NCBI RefSeq assembly: GCF_011378905.1
Contig: NZ_WTPY01000001.1
Coordinates: 310,001-374,000, forward strand
Direction: 5' to 3'
Source: Paraglaciecola sp. 20A4
GTDB lineage: Bacteria; Pseudomonadota; Gammaproteobacteria; Enterobacterales; Alteromonadaceae
Length of the DNA: 64,000 nucleotides
Below are positions 37,855-47,773 of this stretch, one piece after another (position 1 is the stretch's first letter; every line of letters begins with the position of its first letter). A program made the position numbers and the translations under genes. Below the pieces are notes generated by a model. The model worked only from the letters and a program-made list of their open reading frames with translations, searched no databases and had not been told where the DNA came from.

Positions 37855-39174
37855 TTAACCGTATAAAACGTTGTTTACTTTATTCTCAAGCAATTCTTGC
37901 TGACCACTGACGTGCTTAGGCTGAAGATTTTTATCAATACACAATTTTGATAACGACTCTAAAGTGAAATCGCCTCCTTGAATGCCTTTTCCTAAATCAC
38001 CATTCCAACCGGCATAACGCTTACTCACAGCTTGACCCAAGAAGTCACTTTCAATCATCTGTGCGGCCTTTTTTAAAGCCATTGCAAGATGATCCATACC
38101 GCCAATGTGGGCAATAAACATATCTTGTGGATCTGAACTTTGACGACGTAATTTTGTGTCGAAGTTAAAGCCACCAGAAGTGAAGCCACCCGATTTAAGC
38201 ATTTCATAGATAACCAACGTTAACTCTTCAACGCTATTAGGGAATTGATCGGTATCCCAGCCAAGTTGAGCATCACCGCGGTTAGCATCTATGCTACCAA
38301 ATAAACCAAGTGAAATAGCTGTCGCCACTTCATGTTGAAACGAGTGGCCAGCCAATGTGGCATGGTTCGCTTCAATATTAACTTTAAATTCGTTTTCTAA
38401 ACCGTACTGCTTTAAGAAACCATAAACGGTCGCGGTGTCGTAATCATACTGGTGCTTAGTAGGCTCTTGAGGTTTAGGCTCAATCAACAGTAATCCTTTG
38501 AAACCAATCTTATGCTTGTGCTCAACCACCATATTCATAAAGCGACCAAGTTGTTCGCGCTCTTGACGTAAATCGGTGTTAAGCAATGTTTCGTAACCTT
38601 CACGGCCACCCCATAATACGTAGTTTTCTCCGCCTAAACGTTTAGTGGCGTTCATTGCGTGCATAACTTGAGTCGCGCCATAAGTGAACACTTCGGGATT
38701 AGGGCTAGACGCAGCACCACTCGCGTAGCGAGGATTACTGAATAAGTTTGCTGTGCCCCATAATAGTTTAAGCCCCGTTTCTTCTTGCTTGGCTTCAAGT
38801 ACATCGGTCATTTGAGCAAAGTTGTTGATGTACTCTTTGATAGAGTTCCCTTCAGGAGACACATCAACATCGTGGAAACAGTAGTAAGGAATATTGAGTT
38901 TTGAGAAAAATTCAAATGCCACATCGGCTTTTTCTTTTGCCCGTTGCATAGCATCCCCTGGCTTCAACCACGGACGATCAAATGTACCTGCACCGAAGAC
39001 GTCAGCGCCATCCCAGCAGAAGTTATGCCAGTAACATGCTGCAAGGCGTAAGTGGTCTTTCATACTTTTACCCAACACTATTTCGTCAGGGTTGTAATGG
39101 CGAAAGGCCAGCGGATTTTGTGAACTTGTACCTTCAAATTGTACTTTTGGGATGTCTTTAAAATATTCAGCCAT
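37855..39174 (-). CDS. xylA: Xylose isomerase
   Basis: 439 residues, very close to E. coli XylA in length and motif order: [46 protein letters not shown] (catalytic His/Asp), [49 protein letters not shown] and [13 protein letters not shown] (metal ligands). It converts D-xylose to D-xylulose in the cytoplasm. AGGAG lies just upstream of the ATG. It is transcribed after xylB in the same direction, with a 160-base gap that contains a hairpin (TCATCATC 39221-39228 with GATGATGA 39235-39242), so separate promoters are likely. Confidence 0.97.
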   Translation of the reverse strand: MAEYFKDIPKVQFEGTSSQNPLAFRHYNPDEIVLGKSMKDHLRLAACYWHNFCWDGADVFGAGTFDRPWLKPGDAMQRAKEKADVAFEFFSKLNIPYYCFHDVDVSPEGNSIKEYINNFAQMTDVLEAKQEETGLKLLWGTANLFSNPRYASGAASSPNPEVFTYGATQVMHAMNATKRLGGENYVLWGGREGYETLLNTDLRQEREQLGRFMNMVVEHKHKIGFKGLLLIEPKPQEPTKHQYDYDTATVYGFLKQYGLENEFKVNIEANHATLAGHSFQHEVATAISLGLFGSIDANRGDAQLGWDTDQFPNSVEELTLVIYEMLKSGGFTSGGFNFDTKLRRQSSDPQDMFIAHIGGMDHLAMALKKAAQMIESDFLGQAVSKRYAGWNGDLGKGIQGGDFTLESLSKLCIDKNLQPKHVSGQQELLENKVNNVLYG

Positions 39175-39300
39175 GGGGCTCTCCTAATATATTATGTTAA
39201 CGACTCATCTTCGGTTACGTTCATCATCACAACAGATGATGAGCGTCACAATTATGTTTTTTAGGTTAACTTTTGTGTTTTGTGGGTTTTTCAATAAAGT

Positions 39301-39331
39301 CGTTGGGCATCGAACTATTTAATGCCCAACG
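39301..39331 (-). terminator. Hairpin at the end of xylB
   Basis: CGTTGGGCAT (39301-39310) and ATGCCCAACG (39322-39331) form a 10-bp stem directly next to the xylB stop. On the minus strand ACTTTATT follows, a weak T tract. It could lower read-through from xylB into xylA. Confidence 0.55.
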
Positions 39332-39333
39332 GA

Positions 39334-40800
39334 CTAAAAAATGTCACGTGTTACTTGATAAAGTGCTGCGAATTTTTCGCGCCGCTTGGCATATACTTCT
39401 GCTCGTTCAGTATTGGGCTGGTAGACCGAATCGAGGAGTGGCTGCGGGCATATTGATTCGAGAGTGGCATTAGGGTCTACAGCTAACTGTGCCAGACGCG
39501 CGGCGCCTAATCCTGGGCCTACATCACCGCCTTGACGATAGGTGACGGGGCGTTGTAATACATCGGCTATCAATTGACGCCAATACGCGCTCTTAGCTCC
39601 GCCACCAATCAGCGTTATTTCGTCGACTTTCACGCCTGAGGCATGTAATGCATCAACCCCATCAGCTAAACCAAAGGTCACACCTTCAAGCACGCTATGG
39701 GTCAAGGAAATTTGGTCTGTTGAATGGGTTAATCCAAAAAATGCCCCACTGGCATTAGGATTATTATGAGGAGTGCGCTCACCGCTTAAATAAGGTAAAA
39801 ACAGTGGGCAGTGCTGATAATCAATATTATTTTTGATTTTTGCCTGTTCAAGACTTGTGAGTAAATCGATCACATCACATTTGGCCACTTTTTCGCTGTA
39901 CCACTGCAAGCAGCTGGCAGCACTAAGCATCACCGACATCAAATGCCAAGTATCAGGCAATGCGTGACAGAAACTATGCACCGCGGATTCAGGATTGCTG
40001 CGAAAGCCCTCACTGACGGCAAAATATACCCCGGAAGTACCAAGGGACAACATGGCCTGACCGGGTTTGACGATCCCTACACCAATTGCACCTGCGGCAT
40101 TGTCACCTGCACCGGCGACCAAAGGTACACTATTCATATTCCAGCGTTTGGCAAGCGGCTCTAATAACCGGCCAGTGATTTCACTGCCTTCATATAATGT
40201 CGGCATGTTCGATTCACTTAAACCACAGGCGTTGAGCATATCTGCATGCCAACAACGTCCCGCTACGTCTAGCCACATGGTTCCGGCGGCATCCGACATG
40301 TCTGTAGCAAAGTCGCCGCTGAGTAATAATCGTAAATAGTCCTTGGGGAGCAGTACTTTATCAATTTTTGCAAATAGCTCAGGCTCGTGTTGCTTAACCC
40401 AAAGTAATTTTGGGGCAGTAAATCCAGGCATAATAATATTGCCCGTTATTTCTCGGGCATTAGGTACAAGCTGCTCAATTTCACCGCACTGAGCTTCGCA
40501 GCGACCGTCGTTCCATAATATTGCAGGCCGAATGACATTTTGCTTGCTGTCTAGCAACGTAGCCCCGTGCATTTGACCAGCGAAACCAATGCCTTTTACT
40601 TTTGAAAGGTCGTATTGTGAACTTAGCGTATCCATGGCGGTGCAGAATCCATCCCACCAGTCTTGTGGGTTTTGCTCTGACCATAAAGGTTTTACTCTGG
40701 AAACTTCAAACGCACTAGATGCGCTATCTACAATCCCCCCGCTGTCGTTAGTTAAAACTAACTTGATACCAGAAGTTCCTAAATCAATACCTAAAAACAT
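39334..40800 (-). CDS. xylB: Xylulokinase
   Basis: 488 residues of the FGGY kinase family. Phosphate-binding IDLGTSGIKL is at the N-terminus, GIGFAGQMHGATLLD is the xylulokinase substrate loop, followed by AILWNDGRCEAQC, GAGDNAAGAIGVGIV and LIGGGAKSAYWRQLIADV (ATP site). It phosphorylates D-xylulose to xylulose 5-phosphate for the pentose phosphate pathway. The frame opens with TTG at 40815, but ATG 40800 has AGG 8 bases upstream and gives the normal MFLGID start. It is divergent from xylR. Confidence 0.96.
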   Translation of the reverse strand: MFLGIDLGTSGIKLVLTNDSGGIVDSASSAFEVSRVKPLWSEQNPQDWWDGFCTAMDTLSSQYDLSKVKGIGFAGQMHGATLLDSKQNVIRPAILWNDGRCEAQCGEIEQLVPNAREITGNIIMPGFTAPKLLWVKQHEPELFAKIDKVLLPKDYLRLLLSGDFATDMSDAAGTMWLDVAGRCWHADMLNACGLSESNMPTLYEGSEITGRLLEPLAKRWNMNSVPLVAGAGDNAAGAIGVGIVKPGQAMLSLGTSGVYFAVSEGFRSNPESAVHSFCHALPDTWHLMSVMLSAASCLQWYSEKVAKCDVIDLLTSLEQAKIKNNIDYQHCPLFLPYLSGERTPHNNPNASGAFFGLTHSTDQISLTHSVLEGVTFGLADGVDALHASGVKVDEITLIGGGAKSAYWRQLIADVLQRPVTYRQGGDVGPGLGAARLAQLAVDPNATLESICPQPLLDSVYQPNTERAEVYAKRREKFAALYQVTRDIF

Positions 40801-40974
40801 GAGAATACCTGCCAAATAATGAGTTTGGCAAATACTAGCAGAAAGACTAAATTAAACTGCAAAGCAGGTAATAACGACATTTGATAACAAAATAACATAA
40901 AGCTCTTAACAAGTAATATAGTCATAATGACTAACGCACTATATAGTGTAAGACGTTTTATTTTTAGGTGATAT
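40801..40974. promoter_or_regulatory. xylB/xylR divergent promoter region
   Basis: 174 bases separating divergent xylB and xylR. It contains the perfect palindrome CACTATATAGTG (40937-40948), whose right side, TAGTGTAA, also occurs in the repeat at 33413-33420 in the GH3/Nudix promoter. Direct regulation by XylR or the Nudix regulator is plausible but unproved. Confidence 0.45.
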
Positions 40975-42147
40975 ATGTTCCAAGCGAAGCACAGTATTAG
41001 TTTATTGTTTAATGCCAATAAAGTGTATGACCGTCAGGTTATCGAAGGCATTGGCCACTATTTACAATCGTCGAAAGTGGACTGGGATGTTTACTTAGAA
41101 GAAGACTTCTCAACGCGTTTAGAACAACTTGAAGAGTGGGGGGGAGACGGCATAATCGCTGATTTTGACAATCCTGCTATTCAAAAAATGCTTATAAATA
41201 GCAGCATTCCCGTTGTAGGCGTCGGTGGTTCTTACTCCGCAGAAGAGGATTATCCAGATGTCCCTTATGTGGCGACTGATAATTTTGCCGTTGTGCAAGC
41301 CGCATACGAGCACTTGAAGCAAAAAGGCTTAGAACGTTTTGCATTTTATGGACTGCCCAGCGACAAAGATCACCGCTGGGCCGTAGAGCGAGAAAAAGCG
41401 ATTATTAAGCTATGCCACACGGATGGCTACGAATGCTCTATTTATCGTGGACACCCCACAAGACCAGAAACATGGCAATACACCATGAACCGATTAACTG
41501 ACTGGATACAAAGCTTACCCAACCCTGTTGGGATCGTTAGTGTGACAGATGCCCGTGCGCGCCATCTGCTGCAAGCATGTGAGCATACGGGTAAGTTGGT
41601 ACCAGACAACATCTCAATCGTTGGAATCGATGATGACGATATTGCCCGATATCTTAGTCGCATTAGCTTGAGTTCTGTCACACAAGGCTGTTTTGAAATG
41701 GGTTATCAAGCAGCTAAATTGCTGCATAGACGGTTAGAAAATAGCAATTTGAAAAATAAACGAGTGCTTGTTCCGCCTGCAGGCGTATCGGAACGACAAT
41801 CGACAGATTTCAAGGCATTAAAAGACCCCTATGTGATCCAAGCAATGCATTTTATCCGTCAAAATGCAGTTAGAGGAATTAAAGTGGAACAAGTATTAGA
41901 TTATGTCGGTATTTCTCGTTCGAATTTAGAGCAACGCTTTAAGGATGAGAGAGGGCATAGTATCCACACTGAGATCCACAATGAAAAACTTGAAAAAGCG
42001 TGCAACATGTTGGTTATCGGAAATATGTCGACCACTGAGGTGGCAAACGTATGTGGATACCCTTCTCTGCAGTATATGTACGCAGTGTTTAAGAAACACT
42101 TTGGTCAAACGCCCCGGGAATACCGTGAGCAACAAAAAGCTGTTTGA
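40975..42147 (+). CDS. xylR: Xylose operon activator XylR (AraC family)
   Basis: 390 residues, close to E. coli XylR (392 aa) throughout. The N-terminal sugar-sensing domain has a LacI/periplasmic-binding fold (ISLLFNANKVYDRQVIEGIG, GVGGSYSAEEDYP, RFAFYGLPSDKDHRWA, VSVTDARARHLLQACEH), and the C-terminal AraC-type double helix-turn-helix follows (IKVEQVLDYVGISRSNLEQR, TEVANVCGYPSLQYMYAVFK). On binding xylose it should activate xylAB and the transporter. TTTAGGTGAT precedes the ATG. Confidence 0.96.
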   Translation: MFQAKHSISLLFNANKVYDRQVIEGIGHYLQSSKVDWDVYLEEDFSTRLEQLEEWGGDGIIADFDNPAIQKMLINSSIPVVGVGGSYSAEEDYPDVPYVATDNFAVVQAAYEHLKQKGLERFAFYGLPSDKDHRWAVEREKAIIKLCHTDGYECSIYRGHPTRPETWQYTMNRLTDWIQSLPNPVGIVSVTDARARHLLQACEHTGKLVPDNISIVGIDDDDIARYLSRISLSSVTQGCFEMGYQAAKLLHRRLENSNLKNKRVLVPPAGVSERQSTDFKALKDPYVIQAMHFIRQNAVRGIKVEQVLDYVGISRSNLEQRFKDERGHSIHTEIHNEKLEKACNMLVIGNMSTTEVANVCGYPSLQYMYAVFKKHFGQTPREYREQQKAV

Positions 42148-42571
42148 TTATTGCTAAACAGCTGTTCTTAATATCCACAAGAGCCGTGATAGGTCGCGGC
42201 TATTTATCTGTAGTAGCTTAGACATAATCTGACATTTAAAAGCAAGTGCGCTTTATCTAATCTGACAGTCAGGTGAGTGCCATTTGCAGACATTGGTATC
42301 TAGTTTAAAAAGGACAGCAAACGGCCTAAAGTGGACCTTACACCAATTACACTCGTATGGCCGCAGATCAGATACACCAGCCTGTTTACTAAGTGGTTAA
42401 GGCATGGCTTTGTAAAGTTTATGTATAGGTCAAAAATTAGAATCAAAAGCACGTTATGATCGGTTTTAGTGGTGGGTTGCACAAGGCTTAATAGGGACCG
42501 CTGCAATCCATTTTACACTTAGGGTTTTAGATCTTAATTTAAAAATCTCTCTTTCACTTTGGAATACCATC
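42148..42571. other. Intergenic gap after xylR
   Basis: 424 bases. A weak hairpin of AGCCG and CGGCT (about 42181-42200) may end xylR. The 10-mer TAATCTGACA occurs twice as direct repeats (42225-42234 and 42258-42267). The region 42270-42350 looks like degenerate intergenic repeat sequence. I see no convincing gene in it. Confidence 0.4.
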
Positions 42572-43057
42572 ATGCTTCTGCGTTTCAATTTATTACTCCT
42601 ACTTTTATCACTATGCTTAATCGCTTGTTCAAGTAAACCAGAGTACGACAAAGGGGAGCCTAATCAATTTAGCACTGATATTCATTCCGATGGCTCAAAA
42701 CATTTTACATTGTCTATGACCTATGCAACCGAAAAACCTAAGGGTGAACGAGGTGAAAACAAACGCTCTGGTAAAAGAGGAGAGGGTGAACGTTCAGGCA
42801 AAGGTAGAGGTGGTCGCGGACAATCAGGTCAAAAACGCGATGAAAAGCAAGAGAGCTTGCCTGAATATGCTGAGTACATTTCAGACGATGAAAAACGTGA
42901 GTCTATTATTACATTGCTAGAGGAAAAAATAGCTGAAACTGGCTATTGTAGACTTGGGTACATTGAATTGGATTTTTCGCAAATGCCTGAAATAACCGAA
43001 ATAAGAGGTGAGTGTGTTGAAAGCGCCTCAGACCAAGATAAGCAACAGTGGGATTAG
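42572..43057 (+). CDS. Lipoprotein with a Lys/Arg/Gly/Glu-rich linker
   Basis: 161 residues, not recognised. The lipobox LIAC (Cys19) after a Leu-rich signal predicts a lipoprotein. Residues about 54-94 are a low-complexity linker dominated by Gly, Lys, Arg and Glu with repeated GER, SGK and RGG-like units. The C-terminal 65 residues form a compact acidic domain with one Cys pair (GYCRLGYIELDF, RGECVES) that could form a disulfide. It is flanked by gaps on both sides. The linker may bind polyanions such as LPS, DNA or polysaccharide; that is speculation. Confidence 0.7.
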   Translation: MLLRFNLLLLLLSLCLIACSSKPEYDKGEPNQFSTDIHSDGSKHFTLSMTYATEKPKGERGENKRSGKRGEGERSGKGRGGRGQSGQKRDEKQESLPEYAEYISDDEKRESIITLLEEKIAETGYCRLGYIELDFSQMPEITEIRGECVESASDQDKQQWD

Positions 43058-43251
43058 TGAATCGGCATAGCACTTTGTGTCTCAATCTTTAGGCAATAGT
43101 GTTGATTGTCAGCCATGGCAATAGCGTTTTTTAAGGCCATTTTTACCGTTGCGATTTCTGTTTGCTTAAGCAAAATCTATGGTGCCGGCCGTGAGGCGGA
43201 CCTTAATCAGATACAACACACAACAAGTGGAAAAAGGTTTGTAGGGAGATA

Positions 43252-43276
43252 AGGCAACCCCAGACTAGGGTTGCCT
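43252..43276 (-). terminator. Hairpin terminator for a minus-strand transcript
   Basis: AGGCAACCC (43252-43260) and GGGTTGCCT (43268-43276), a perfect 9-bp stem with a 7-base loop, ten bases beyond the stop of the small ORF at 43287. The sequence after it on the minus strand (TATCT) is only weakly T-rich. Confidence 0.55.
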
Positions 43277-43286
43277 CTGCAATCAA

Positions 43287-43502
43287 TTAATCGTTGCTAT
43301 GTAAGCTGGCGTTTATGCCACCCCATTTAGATGAATCTGCTACTACCGCTTCCACTACACCGGTTTGACTGTTGCGGCGGAATAATAATCCATTCTTTGT
43401 TGTCGTAAGGTTCAACAAACACGTTATTACGTTATGTCGGAGAGGCTGAAATAAGTGCAAAAAATCCTGACAGTATGATTTATCAGGTTTTGAAACCGTC
43501 AT
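43287..43502 (-). pseudogene. Small ORF, possibly the 3' remnant of a degraded gene
   Basis: 71 codons. The last 35 residues (NGLLFRRNSQTGVVEAVV, then DSSKWGGI) look like the C-terminus of a real protein, with a pattern common at the ends of periplasmic hypothetical proteins, while the first half reads like noncoding sequence. A hairpin terminator directly after the stop supports a former or current transcription unit. The rest of the 43058-43642 gap shows only a 14-bp palindrome, TTTGCTTAAGCAAA (43161-43174). I do not recognise the parent family. Confidence 0.3.
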
Positions 43503-43642
43503 TTAAAAGGAGCTTTCGTCCGCTTTGCCGGATCTGCCGTCCTTACTAGTTGTTACTTCTAATGTCTTCTTTTCGCTCATTTGAGACTGTCAGGCTTGGT
43601 CTAAATCTCATTTTAAAACCGTCAGATTGAGTGAGAACTAAT

Positions 43643-46357
43643 TCAATTATTGTTGCCTACGGAGTTTTCTCTTATTATTTTAGGGGGTAAGTATTTGGCT
43701 AGGATATTTTCTAAAGCTACTAATTTTAGAGGCTTAGTAAGGTATTCGTTCATGCCTACCTCCTTGGCTTGTGCGAAATCTTCTTTCATAGCATTGGCTG
43801 ATAGCCCGCAAATAACCAAATCAAGCAAGCCTAACTGGCGAATTTCTTTTGTGGCCTGATAGCCATCCATGATAGGCATTTGTATGTCCATTAATACCAC
43901 ATCGTAGTGTGCTGAATTAATGACCTTTGTTACTGCTTGCTGTCCGTTTTCGGCTATATCAAAAGTAATCCCTAAGACCCTTAACATCTCGCCGGCTACC
44001 ACTTGGTTAATGCTGTTATCTTCGACCAACAATACATGTCCCTCATACTCAGTTTGCTTACTAAATTGAGGGCTCGGAACATCAGAGATTAATTTTTTGT
44101 CGGCCAGCAATGCGTCAATAAACGATGTTAACTGACCAGGCGTGAATGGGTGGGTTAAACATGGGAAGCTCCAAGTACTAATCAGTTTTTGTGGTAAGTT
44201 GCTAGGTTGAGTATCAGTAATAAAACTCACATTTTTTTTAGTGGCTTTTAATTTTTGTAACGAAGTCGTGATGCTTTGGTGCTCGCCTTGATCAGCTACA
44301 TCAATAATAACAATGTCATTATCGGTGATTTCTTCAATCATCTTATCAAGTTGCATATGCGGGAAATGATGAAAATCAAGGGCGATATTGTCAAAGTATG
44401 TTTGTTCTATAAACCCTTTTGGCCTTTTACTGAAATAATATAAGCGACGGTTGGACTGTGCTGGAATGGAGAAAATTTGTTGCCCATTAAGTTGATAAAT
44501 CAACGTGAAACTTACATTGAATACACTACCTACATTTAACTCTGATTCAGCTGTAACGTCTCCGTCCATTAACGATACGAGTTGCTTAACTATAGTGAGC
44601 CCTAAACCCGATCCGCCGAAATCACGACTGGTGGTGCCATCAGCTTGGGTAAATGAATCAAAAACCTTTTCTAATTGCTCTTTTGACATACCGATCCCGG
44701 TGTCTTTAATACTTGCGCGCAATATGATTCGATTAGTATTAGGCAGCAAATCGTAAGTTATGCTAATGGTTACAGAGCCATTACGCGTAAATTTGACGGC
44801 ATTACTGCATAAATTCAACAGCACTTGGCTGATACGTAAAGGGTCGCCAATCAATGTTGGCGGAATATTCGGGTCACAGATAAAACGTACATTGAGATTC
44901 TTTTCTTGCGCTCTGGCGGAAATATTCGTTAATAAGTTGGCAAATACTGAATTGAGCGAGAAGGCGACTTGTTCAATATCGAGCTTGCCTGCTTCTACTT
45001 TTGAAAAATCGAGAATGTCATTAATTAAGCTAAGTAAAATTTGACTTGAATACTCTACTTTATTTAGATGTTGACGCTGCTTGGGGGTTAAATCACTTTT
45101 CATTACCACATCAAGCAAGCCTATTATGCCATTCATAGGGGTGCGAATTTCATGACTCATGTTGGCAAGAAACATACTTTTAGATTGGGTTGCTTGTTCT
45201 GCTTTATGTTTTGATTCAACTAACTCGGCATTTAACATTTCTTGCTTGGCATTTAAGCGCTGTGCTTCTGCTAGTAAAGCCGTGGTTTGTTTATTTTTTT
45301 CGTGGAACACATCAGCAGCATTGGCTAACTGCCCGATTTCGTTTTGGCGGGTAATGCCGGGGATCGCCTCTACGTCTTCGCCTTTGGCCAGCTTTTTAAA
45401 GACCTCAGTAATGGTATTGATCGGTAGCATAATCCTTGATGCTAGGAAGTAAGCTGTAATGCAGGCAAGCAAAATACCAATGATTGAAAATAAGTTGCTG
45501 CTTAACTGATTTTTTTCAATATTCTTTTTGACTTGCAGGTTGGTATCGCCGAGTCTTGAGGTCACTAAACGATTTAATTCCCGCGCAATAAATAAAAATT
45601 CATTGGCTGAACCTGCCATTACGACATTTACCAGAAAAAGATAGCCACTGGTAACATTGGTTAACTGTAAAAATTCTGAGTTTATTTTGTCTATTCTAGT
45701 GATGATTTCTGCATGTTTCTCGCTTTGAGCGACATTAGGCAATAATTCGGATTTAGCCATCTCTAGTTCAGCACGAAATTTATCAACGAGTTGATAGTCA
45801 GGTCGCAATAAATATTGATACGTGACATTCTCGGCGCGCGTTATGTGGTATTTGGCTTGTGCAACTTTTATAGCGGTACTCGGATCTTCGCTAGAAAGAC
45901 TGCGTAATAGTTCATTTATATCAAGCATTAAACGCTTTTCAAAGAGCATATCGCGCTTACTACGGCCCGCAATAACATTGGAAAAGTTATCTTTATATTC
46001 GCTAACGTGACCGCGCATTCTGGAAATAAAACCGTGATAAATTTCGACCTGCTCTTCGCTACGGGTCAGTTCTTCTAATGCATCTAAGTTATCTATCGAT
46101 GTTTGAATAAGTGAATTGAAGCGAGCAATAGCAGACTGGCTTGCCGAGTCTTTGTAAATCAGAACATTACGTTGTAGATCCAGCACGTCGCGCTCTAATT
46201 CACGTACTAAACTAACTTTGAAAACGGCCTGTTGGGTTAAATCTAAGCTATTAACAAACGTACTTTGATTGCTGCGGGTGACGAACACTTGAGAAACAAG
46301 CAAAAGAATTAAAATTACTGAGACTAGTAAAATCTGGGATTTAAGGGTTTTAAACAC
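43643..46357 (-). CDS. Hybrid sensor histidine kinase with receiver domain
   Basis: 904 residues. TM1 about 8-27; a helical periplasmic sensor of about 260 residues; TM2 about 288-310; HAMP about 306-358; a coiled coil; HisKA with His402 in [13 protein letters not shown]; and HATPase with N box [17 protein letters not shown] and [10 protein letters not shown]. Next comes a degenerate receiver-like stretch (about 635-755) and a true REC domain with Asp824 in [13 protein letters not shown]. No HPt domain is fused, so phosphotransfer needs a partner elsewhere. The start is GTG at 46357; a stop in frame lies three codons upstream. It is 21 bases after an orphan periplasmic binding protein gene, an arrangement that resembles TorT-TorS. 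Confidence 0.92.
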   Translation of the reverse strand: MFKTLKSQILLVSVILILLLVSQVFVTRSNQSTFVNSLDLTQQAVFKVSLVRELERDVLDLQRNVLIYKDSASQSAIARFNSLIQTSIDNLDALEELTRSEEQVEIYHGFISRMRGHVSEYKDNFSNVIAGRSKRDMLFEKRLMLDINELLRSLSSEDPSTAIKVAQAKYHITRAENVTYQYLLRPDYQLVDKFRAELEMAKSELLPNVAQSEKHAEIITRIDKINSEFLQLTNVTSGYLFLVNVVMAGSANEFLFIARELNRLVTSRLGDTNLQVKKNIEKNQLSSNLFSIIGILLACITAYFLASRIMLPINTITEVFKKLAKGEDVEAIPGITRQNEIGQLANAADVFHEKNKQTTALLAEAQRLNAKQEMLNAELVESKHKAEQATQSKSMFLANMSHEIRTPMNGIIGLLDVVMKSDLTPKQRQHLNKVEYSSQILLSLINDILDFSKVEAGKLDIEQVAFSLNSVFANLLTNISARAQEKNLNVRFICDPNIPPTLIGDPLRISQVLLNLCSNAVKFTRNGSVTISITYDLLPNTNRIILRASIKDTGIGMSKEQLEKVFDSFTQADGTTSRDFGGSGLGLTIVKQLVSLMDGDVTAESELNVGSVFNVSFTLIYQLNGQQIFSIPAQSNRRLYYFSKRPKGFIEQTYFDNIALDFHHFPHMQLDKMIEEITDNDIVIIDVADQGEHQSITTSLQKLKATKKNVSFITDTQPSNLPQKLISTWSFPCLTHPFTPGQLTSFIDALLADKKLISDVPSPQFSKQTEYEGHVLLVEDNSINQVVAGEMLRVLGITFDIAENGQQAVTKVINSAHYDVVLMDIQMPIMDGYQATKEIRQLGLLDLVICGLSANAMKEDFAQAKEVGMNEYLTKPLKLVALENILAKYLPPKIIRENSVGNNN

Positions 46358-46378
46358 GTTTAATCATCTCAGTCATAA

Positions 46379-47686
46379 TTAAGAACTTATAAATTCATAC
46401 CACTTCTGCAAGGTATAATCGTAGGTTGGCATGGCTGTATTCCAAACAGCCACATTACTAAAGCGGTCAGCGTAACTTCCCCCGGAACGCACTTGACCTC
46501 GATTAACTGATAATTTGCCATCAGGGCCTTCTAACGAGTTGTTTGCTGGCTTACCATTATACCAATAGTCCCATTCACTTTGCTCAAGGTATTTAGTCGA
46601 GCGTTGCGGATTGGAGATATAATAACCTTGGCGGGCGATAAATGCGCCAGGCCAGCCAGATAACCACCAGTTCATGTATTCATACGCGATGTCTTTGGTT
46701 CGTCCTAATGCATGAGATGATAAACACATTACTCCGTGCCAGCCGCGGTAGCCTTCTTTTGGTGCAGCAAATACAACAGGAACGTTACGGCCATTTAGTA
46801 CCGATACTGCCGGCGAAAACATACTTTCTATATTAACCCGACCGGACTGCATAAATTCCACTGATTCAGGTACCGAGTTCCAAAAACCACCGAAGTGTTG
46901 CTGATGCTTTAAGTCGATTAAAATGTCGAACAGCCTGTCTAATTCGTCTACAGAGATATTCCCTATATCGGCAAACTTCATCATTCCACTAGCGTCAGCT
47001 GCAAGAGCGAGATCGAATAAACCTATGGTTGGGTCATTAATAATACCTACCTTACCGCTATATTTGCTGTCGAGTAACCACCCCCAGCTTTCTGATTTAT
47101 AGGCAATACCTTGTTCAATTTCATTGGTGTTGTACCCAAATGAATCGACATTATGCACATAGGGTAAAAAACTGATTTTGTTGGTATGTTTAGTACCAAG
47201 AGAGCCGTCATCTTGAACATTGACTATTTTGTATGGGGCATCGCCAGCTCCATATTTGGCGCTAGGAGTCACTTTTCCTGTTTTGCACAAGGAATTGATT
47301 TCGTCCCAGTGGGTAATACGTCTTTTGTCGATAGCCTGAATCGAGCGATTACGCCATAAAGGGCGGATGCTGTTAGACCATTGCTCATAGATATCGAAAC
47401 TTTCAGGCGACAATAGACCTCGTTGCAATACTCCTGGACTACCTTTTGCTTCAAATTGGATATTGATACCTAAATCGCTCATCGCCCGTTGCCTGATTTG
47501 TTCTTGCAACGTGACGTGCGTGCCTAAGACACGCAGAGTGTGGGTTTTTTTAGCGAATACATAGGGGGCGTTAACAATAGACGTAGCGAGGACAGCCCCG
47601 GCACCCAGCGTTTTAAGGGTTGTGCGTTTAGTCTTATCCACTGATGAAGTGCATATTAACGAGTTCGATTCCCACTGCTTCTTCAT
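46379..47686 (-). CDS. Periplasmic substrate-binding protein, PotD-like, with the kinase gene
   Basis: About 435 residues, family 1 extracellular solute-binding fold (polyamine/iron-type: GSPGVLQRGLLSPESFDIYE, YVHNVDSFGYNTNEIEQG, GKVGIINDPTIGLFDLALAA, AAPKEGYRGWHGVMCLSSHA). The N-terminus KRTTLKTLGAGAVLATS resembles a Tat signal with Lys-Arg in place of the twin arginine. ATG 47686 has GAGG 5 bases upstream and is preferred to the GTG at 47692. No ABC permease or ATPase is nearby; together with the adjacent kinase this suggests a ligand sensor rather than a transporter component. Confidence 0.85.
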   Translation of the reverse strand: MKKQWESNSLICTSSVDKTKRTTLKTLGAGAVLATSIVNAPYVFAKKTHTLRVLGTHVTLQEQIRQRAMSDLGINIQFEAKGSPGVLQRGLLSPESFDIYEQWSNSIRPLWRNRSIQAIDKRRITHWDEINSLCKTGKVTPSAKYGAGDAPYKIVNVQDDGSLGTKHTNKISFLPYVHNVDSFGYNTNEIEQGIAYKSESWGWLLDSKYSGKVGIINDPTIGLFDLALAADASGMMKFADIGNISVDELDRLFDILIDLKHQQHFGGFWNSVPESVEFMQSGRVNIESMFSPAVSVLNGRNVPVVFAAPKEGYRGWHGVMCLSSHALGRTKDIAYEYMNWWLSGWPGAFIARQGYYISNPQRSTKYLEQSEWDYWYNGKPANNSLEGPDGKLSVNRGQVRSGGSYADRFSNVAVWNTAMPTYDYTLQKWYEFISS

Positions 47687-47773
47687 ATTCACCTCTTAAT
47701 GAGAGACTAAACATTAAGTTAGAACCGTCCATGACGCAATGTTATCGAGTATTAACTTTGGTCTAAATAATTC

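Noticed and set aside
43161-43174. Perfect palindrome TTTGCTTAAGCAAA
   Set aside because: Isolated, with no matching copy or linked promoter; kept only as a note in the gap description.
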